In this document: positions 4,769 to 7,116 of the stretch, piece after piece
How positions within the stretch are numbered: the stretch's first letter is position 1
How the letters are laid out: every line of letters starts with the position of its first letter
Source: an uncultured Roseiflexaceae bacterium
Lineage (GTDB): Bacteria > Chloroflexota > Chloroflexia > Chloroflexales > Roseiflexaceae
Reading direction: 5' to 3'
DNA: 7,116 nucleotides
Assembly: GCA_903868295.1 (NCBI GenBank)
Contig: CAIPUQ010000103.1
Location: 1-7,116 of the forward strand
Position numbers and translations under genes: made by a program
Notes under the pieces: generated by a model
The model's database searches: none
Told to the model about the DNA's origin: nothing
Seen by the model: the letters and a program-made list of their open reading frames with translations, nothing else

Positions 4769-6097
4769 ATGACTCAACGGAAACGAATCCTTTTTGCAAT
4801 ATCAGACACCGGTGGCGGGCATCGTTCCGGCGCTGAAGCGTTACAAGCTGCATTAAAACTTCATCCACTGGGTGATTCATATGAATATTCGACAATCGAT
4901 TTGATTACTGCGACAGGTTTACCGCTGCTTCGTAGTGCGCCTGGGCTCTATGATCAGCTGTCGACACGCTGGTTGCCGCTGTTTGATTTGCTCTATCAGT
5001 TGACCAACGGGCGGCGACGGATCGACACATTGGCGCAAATTGCCTATGTATCGGCGCAACGGAGCATTCGGCGGACATTGGAGTCATACAAACCCGATAT
5101 TGTGGTTTCGGTGCATCCGCTGACCAACCGGTTCATTGGGCATTCGCGCATTGCCTACAACATGCAGTTCCGCTTTATCACGGTGGTTACCGACCTGGTC
5201 AGTTTGCACACTGCCTGGGGTGATTTGGACGCCGATTTGTGCATCGCCCCAACACACGAGGGACACGATGTCTTGTTAGCCCAAGGCATGCCGGCAGCCA
5301 AAGTCGTGTATGCGGGCTTTCCCGTGCATCCCAAATTCACTGCGTGTACGTTGTCCGAAGCAGCTGCCCGGACGGCGTTGGGCGTCGATACGAACCGTGC
5401 GACCGTGCTGTTGACCGCCGGCGGCGTCGGTTCAGGCCGTCTCAAAGAGCTCGTAATCGCCCTGCATAGCGCCTACCCAGAGCTCCAATTGCTGGTGGTG
5501 ACCGGGCGCAATGCGGCATTGCGGACCGAGTTACAGCGCATCGATTTGGCGCGGCACGTCCACGTGTATGGGTTCGTCGATAACATGGAAGTCCTGATGG
5601 CCGCCAGCGACACCGTCGTGACCAAGGCTGGCCCGGGGACGCTGATGGAGGCCTTGGTGATGCGCCGGCCAGTCATCATCACCGAAGCAGTGGGCATGCA
5701 AGAACACGGCAACATCGATTTTGTGGTGAACCGCGGCCTCGGCGCATACGCACCGGCAGTGGCACAAATCATTGCAGCGGTCGGTTCGTTGATGGACCCC
5801 GCCATCCACGCAGATACCATTGCTCGCTTGGGCGATTCGGTCCCGCGCGATGGGGCCAGTCGCATTGCCGATATCATCATCGATCAACTGCACGTGTCGC
5901 CCCCACTCCCCACCAAAAAACCACGCATCCCAGCAATACTCAATCGGCGACACGAACCCAAAGAGGCCCCGACACGGCGCGTCCCCAACTTGAGCATGAG
6001 CCTGTTGGAACGCCTGCGTGAACACGGCGGGTTAACCATTAATTGGCGCCGAAGACCACGCAAAAAAAACCGCCGTGCCAACCGCAACGGCGAGTAA
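4769..6097 (+). CDS. MGDG-synthase-like glycolipid glycosyltransferase (GT28 type)
   Basis: A 442-aa GT-B fold enzyme predicted to move a sugar from a UDP-sugar to diacylglycerol or a related lipid at the inner face of the membrane, making membrane glycolipid. The N-terminal domain shows the MGDG-synthase block SDTGGGHRSGAEAL (12-25). The C-terminal domain carries the nucleotide-sugar site: GGVGSGR (218-224), VVTGRN (243-248), YGFVDNM (267-273), VTKAGPGTLMEAL (284-296), then GMQEHGN (309-315) with the usual E and GN positions. This pattern fits plant and bacterial MGDG synthases and YpfP/UgtP better than MurG. The core ends near residue 375. An unusual tail of about 65 residues follows, rich in Pro and Arg and ending in a strongly basic stretch (427-439). 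ATG 4769 has GAGGAG 6 nt upstream. The next gene on this strand begins 83 bp later, so the two may be co-transcribed. Donor (UDP-Gal or UDP-Glc) and acceptor cannot be decided from sequence; a carotenoid or other lipid acceptor is possible. Confidence 0.87.
   Translation: MTQRKRILFAISDTGGGHRSGAEALQAALKLHPLGDSYEYSTIDLITATGLPLLRSAPGLYDQLSTRWLPLFDLLYQLTNGRRRIDTLAQIAYVSAQRSIRRTLESYKPDIVVSVHPLTNRFIGHSRIAYNMQFRFITVVTDLVSLHTAWGDLDADLCIAPTHEGHDVLLAQGMPAAKVVYAGFPVHPKFTACTLSEAAARTALGVDTNRATVLLTAGGVGSGRLKELVIALHSAYPELQLLVVTGRNAALRTELQRIDLARHVHVYGFVDNMEVLMAASDTVVTKAGPGTLMEALVMRRPVIITEAVGMQEHGNIDFVVNRGLGAYAPAVAQIIAAVGSLMDPAIHADTIARLGDSVPRDGASRIADIIIDQLHVSPPLPTKKPRIPAILNRRHEPKEAPTRRVPNLSMSLLERLREHGGLTINWRRRPRKKNRRANRNGE
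6062..6092 (-). terminator. Antisense-oriented terminator-like hairpin inside the 3' end of the glycosyltransferase gene
   Basis: On the minus strand CGCCGT (6087-6092) pairs with ACGGCG (6071-6076) across a 10-nt loop, followed by G and eight T residues (6062-6069). This is a textbook intrinsic-terminator layout, but it would stop leftward transcription entering the glycosyltransferase gene. No minus-strand gene lies here. It could arise simply because the basic tail is coded by Lys AAA codons and GC-rich Arg codons. Confidence 0.4.
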
Positions 6098-6180
6098 TCG
6101 ACCGACGTTATGCGGCAAATTTCGTCTAGAATAGCAACGTAGATTCCGAGTCGTCTCGTGTGGGACATAAGGTGGTAGTG

Positions 6181-7116
6181 GTGGACAAAAATCGACGACG
6201 CGGCCTCGAACGACAAACAAAACGCCAAAATCAACGGATTACTCCTGTCTATAGTCAACAAAACGACGCCGAAACCATCAGCGGCCAAGCCACTCCAGCC
6301 AACGACACGCCACGCCGCTCGTCGAGTGGTGCATTGCTGTCGCACCGCGTTCGGGTCCGTCGCCAAGGGCAACTGATGATGAACGGGCTGTTGGTATTGC
6401 TCATCGCGGTGGCTGCCGGCGGGGTCTGGTTCTTGTCCATCGAACGCCGTTATCAAGACCGGGTCTACCCCAATATCAGCATTTTGGGAGTCAACATCGG
6501 CGGCTTGTCGAAGAGCGAAGCCACGCAAGCTCTGGTTGATCACCTCAAACCGTTCCGCGACACACCCATTGTGCTGAGCTATGAAGGCCGCAATTGGAAT
6601 GTAAGCGGTACCGAACTGGGGATGGACGTCTCGTACCTCGACAGCATCGACCAAGCATTTACAATTGGTCGGTCGCGTGACATGCTCACCAATATGGAGA
6701 CGATTTGGCAGGTCATGAAAAGCGGGCTCGAGATCCCCGTGACGGTGGTCGTGGACGAACGCAAAACCCAAGAAAGTGTTGCCCGCCTTGTCCCGGTCAT
6801 CGATAGACCTGCCCAAGACCCTGCTGTTGTCCTCAACGGCACAACCTTGCGCTTCGTCGGCGGTGCCGTCGGGCGGATGGTGTTGATCGACGAAACCGTC
6901 GCACGCATCCGCGAGGTCCTCCCGCTGATGGCCAAACAACAACCCGTCACCGTGGCGACCCGCGAACTGCCGATGAACATCACCCAAGCTGCCAAAGATG
7001 CCGCACAACAACGCATGACCGCATTGGTCGGTCAACCGCTCGTCGTGCGGGTCGGTGATGCCGAATACACGTGGACCAGCGATGAGTTGTCACGCATGGT
7101 CGAATACGTGCAGACC
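6181..7116 (+). CDS. Membrane-anchored peptidoglycan-binding protein of the VanW / L,D-transpeptidase (PG_binding_4) type, N-terminal 312 aa
   Basis: An open frame from GTG 6181 to the window edge (312 codons, no stop); the C-terminal catalytic or VanW part is missing. A basic cytoplasmic segment of about 60 residues is followed by one membrane helix (about 65-87, LMMNGLLVLLIAVAAGGVWFL). The extracellular part starts with the typical motif YPNISILGVNIGGLSKSEA (96-114). Next come the block around GRNWNVSGTELGMDV (136-150), a PG_binding_4-like segment (about 188-265, with DPAVVLNGTTLRFVGGAVGR), and the start of a second repeat (ITQAAKDAAQQRM..., 267 onward). In this family such repeats precede a VanW domain or a YkuD L,D-transpeptidase domain; which one cannot be seen. 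The start is chosen from AAGGTGG (6169-6175), 5 nt before GTG 6181. GTG 6178 is equally in frame, and the in-frame TAG at 6127-6129 limits extension. It follows the glycosyltransferase by 83 bp on the same strand and shares the envelope theme. Confidence 0.8.
   Translation, partial: MDKNRRRGLERQTKRQNQRITPVYSQQNDAETISGQATPANDTPRRSSSGALLSHRVRVRRQGQLMMNGLLVLLIAVAAGGVWFLSIERRYQDRVYPNISILGVNIGGLSKSEATQALVDHLKPFRDTPIVLSYEGRNWNVSGTELGMDVSYLDSIDQAFTIGRSRDMLTNMETIWQVMKSGLEIPVTVVVDERKTQESVARLVPVIDRPAQDPAVVLNGTTLRFVGGAVGRMVLIDETVARIREVLPLMAKQQPVTVATRELPMNITQAAKDAAQQRMTALVGQPLVVRVGDAEYTWTSDELSRMVEYVQT

Noticed and set aside
5884..7035. 383-aa minus-strand open frame across the end of the glycosyltransferase and the VanW-type gene
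   Set aside because: It lies antisense to two clear plus-strand coding regions with recognised motifs, has no recognisable domain, and is typical of antisense frames in GC-rich DNA.
1..7116. CRISPR array, tRNA or rRNA genes, insertion sequence ends
   Set aside because: No regularly spaced repeats, no tRNA-like cloverleaf or rRNA signature, and no transposase or terminal inverted repeats were seen on either strand.

Overview
The window looks like a bacterial chromosome segment of moderately high GC (roughly mid-50s percent by eye). It carries mainly cell-envelope genes plus a regulator and a site-specific recombinase. A small stand-alone SARP/BTAD regulator, a long-form RmlA-type nucleotidyltransferase, an SH3b-NlpC/P60 protein and an MGDG-synthase-like glycosyltransferase together suggest a Chloroflexota-type bacterium. 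This is a tentative inference from gene content and no taxonomic marker is present.

Layout. Minus strand, from right to left: a SARP-family regulator (3676-4470), a tyrosine recombinase (2602-3621), a membrane-anchored triple-SH3b NlpC/P60 cell-wall hydrolase (689-2290), and the start of a sugar-1-phosphate nucleotidyltransferase that runs off the left edge (1-555). Plus strand: an MGDG-synthase/diacylglycerol-glycosyltransferase-like enzyme (4769-6097), then a membrane-anchored protein with VanW/L,D-transpeptidase-type peptidoglycan-binding repeats that runs off the right edge (6181-7116). The regulator and the glycosyltransferase are divergent and share the 4471-4768 intergenic region. The two edge genes have no closed reading frame but are strong open frames to the window ends.

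Regulation visible in the DNA. The NlpC/P60 gene has the best promoter here: TTGAAA, an 18-bp spacer and an extended TGC-TATAGT. An inverted repeat flanks its -35 box, and a leader of about 140 nt holds several stems, including a 9-bp hairpin just before the Shine-Dalgarno. The gene ends in a clean intrinsic terminator. The recombinase has a perfect TATAAT six bases before its ATG and no Shine-Dalgarno, as expected for a leaderless mRNA. The SARP/glycosyltransferase intergenic region holds a 9-bp direct repeat, a 12-bp palindrome touching a -10-like box, and a hairpin-rich leader.

Together, four genes point to envelope construction: activated sugar supply, glycolipid synthesis, peptidoglycan binding or cross-linking, and peptidoglycan hydrolysis. 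The SARP and recombinase lie between the two envelope blocks. Whether they act on these genes cannot be told from the sequence. No tRNA, rRNA, CRISPR array or insertion sequence was seen. I did not find a clearly novel multi-gene system; the most interesting material is regulatory.
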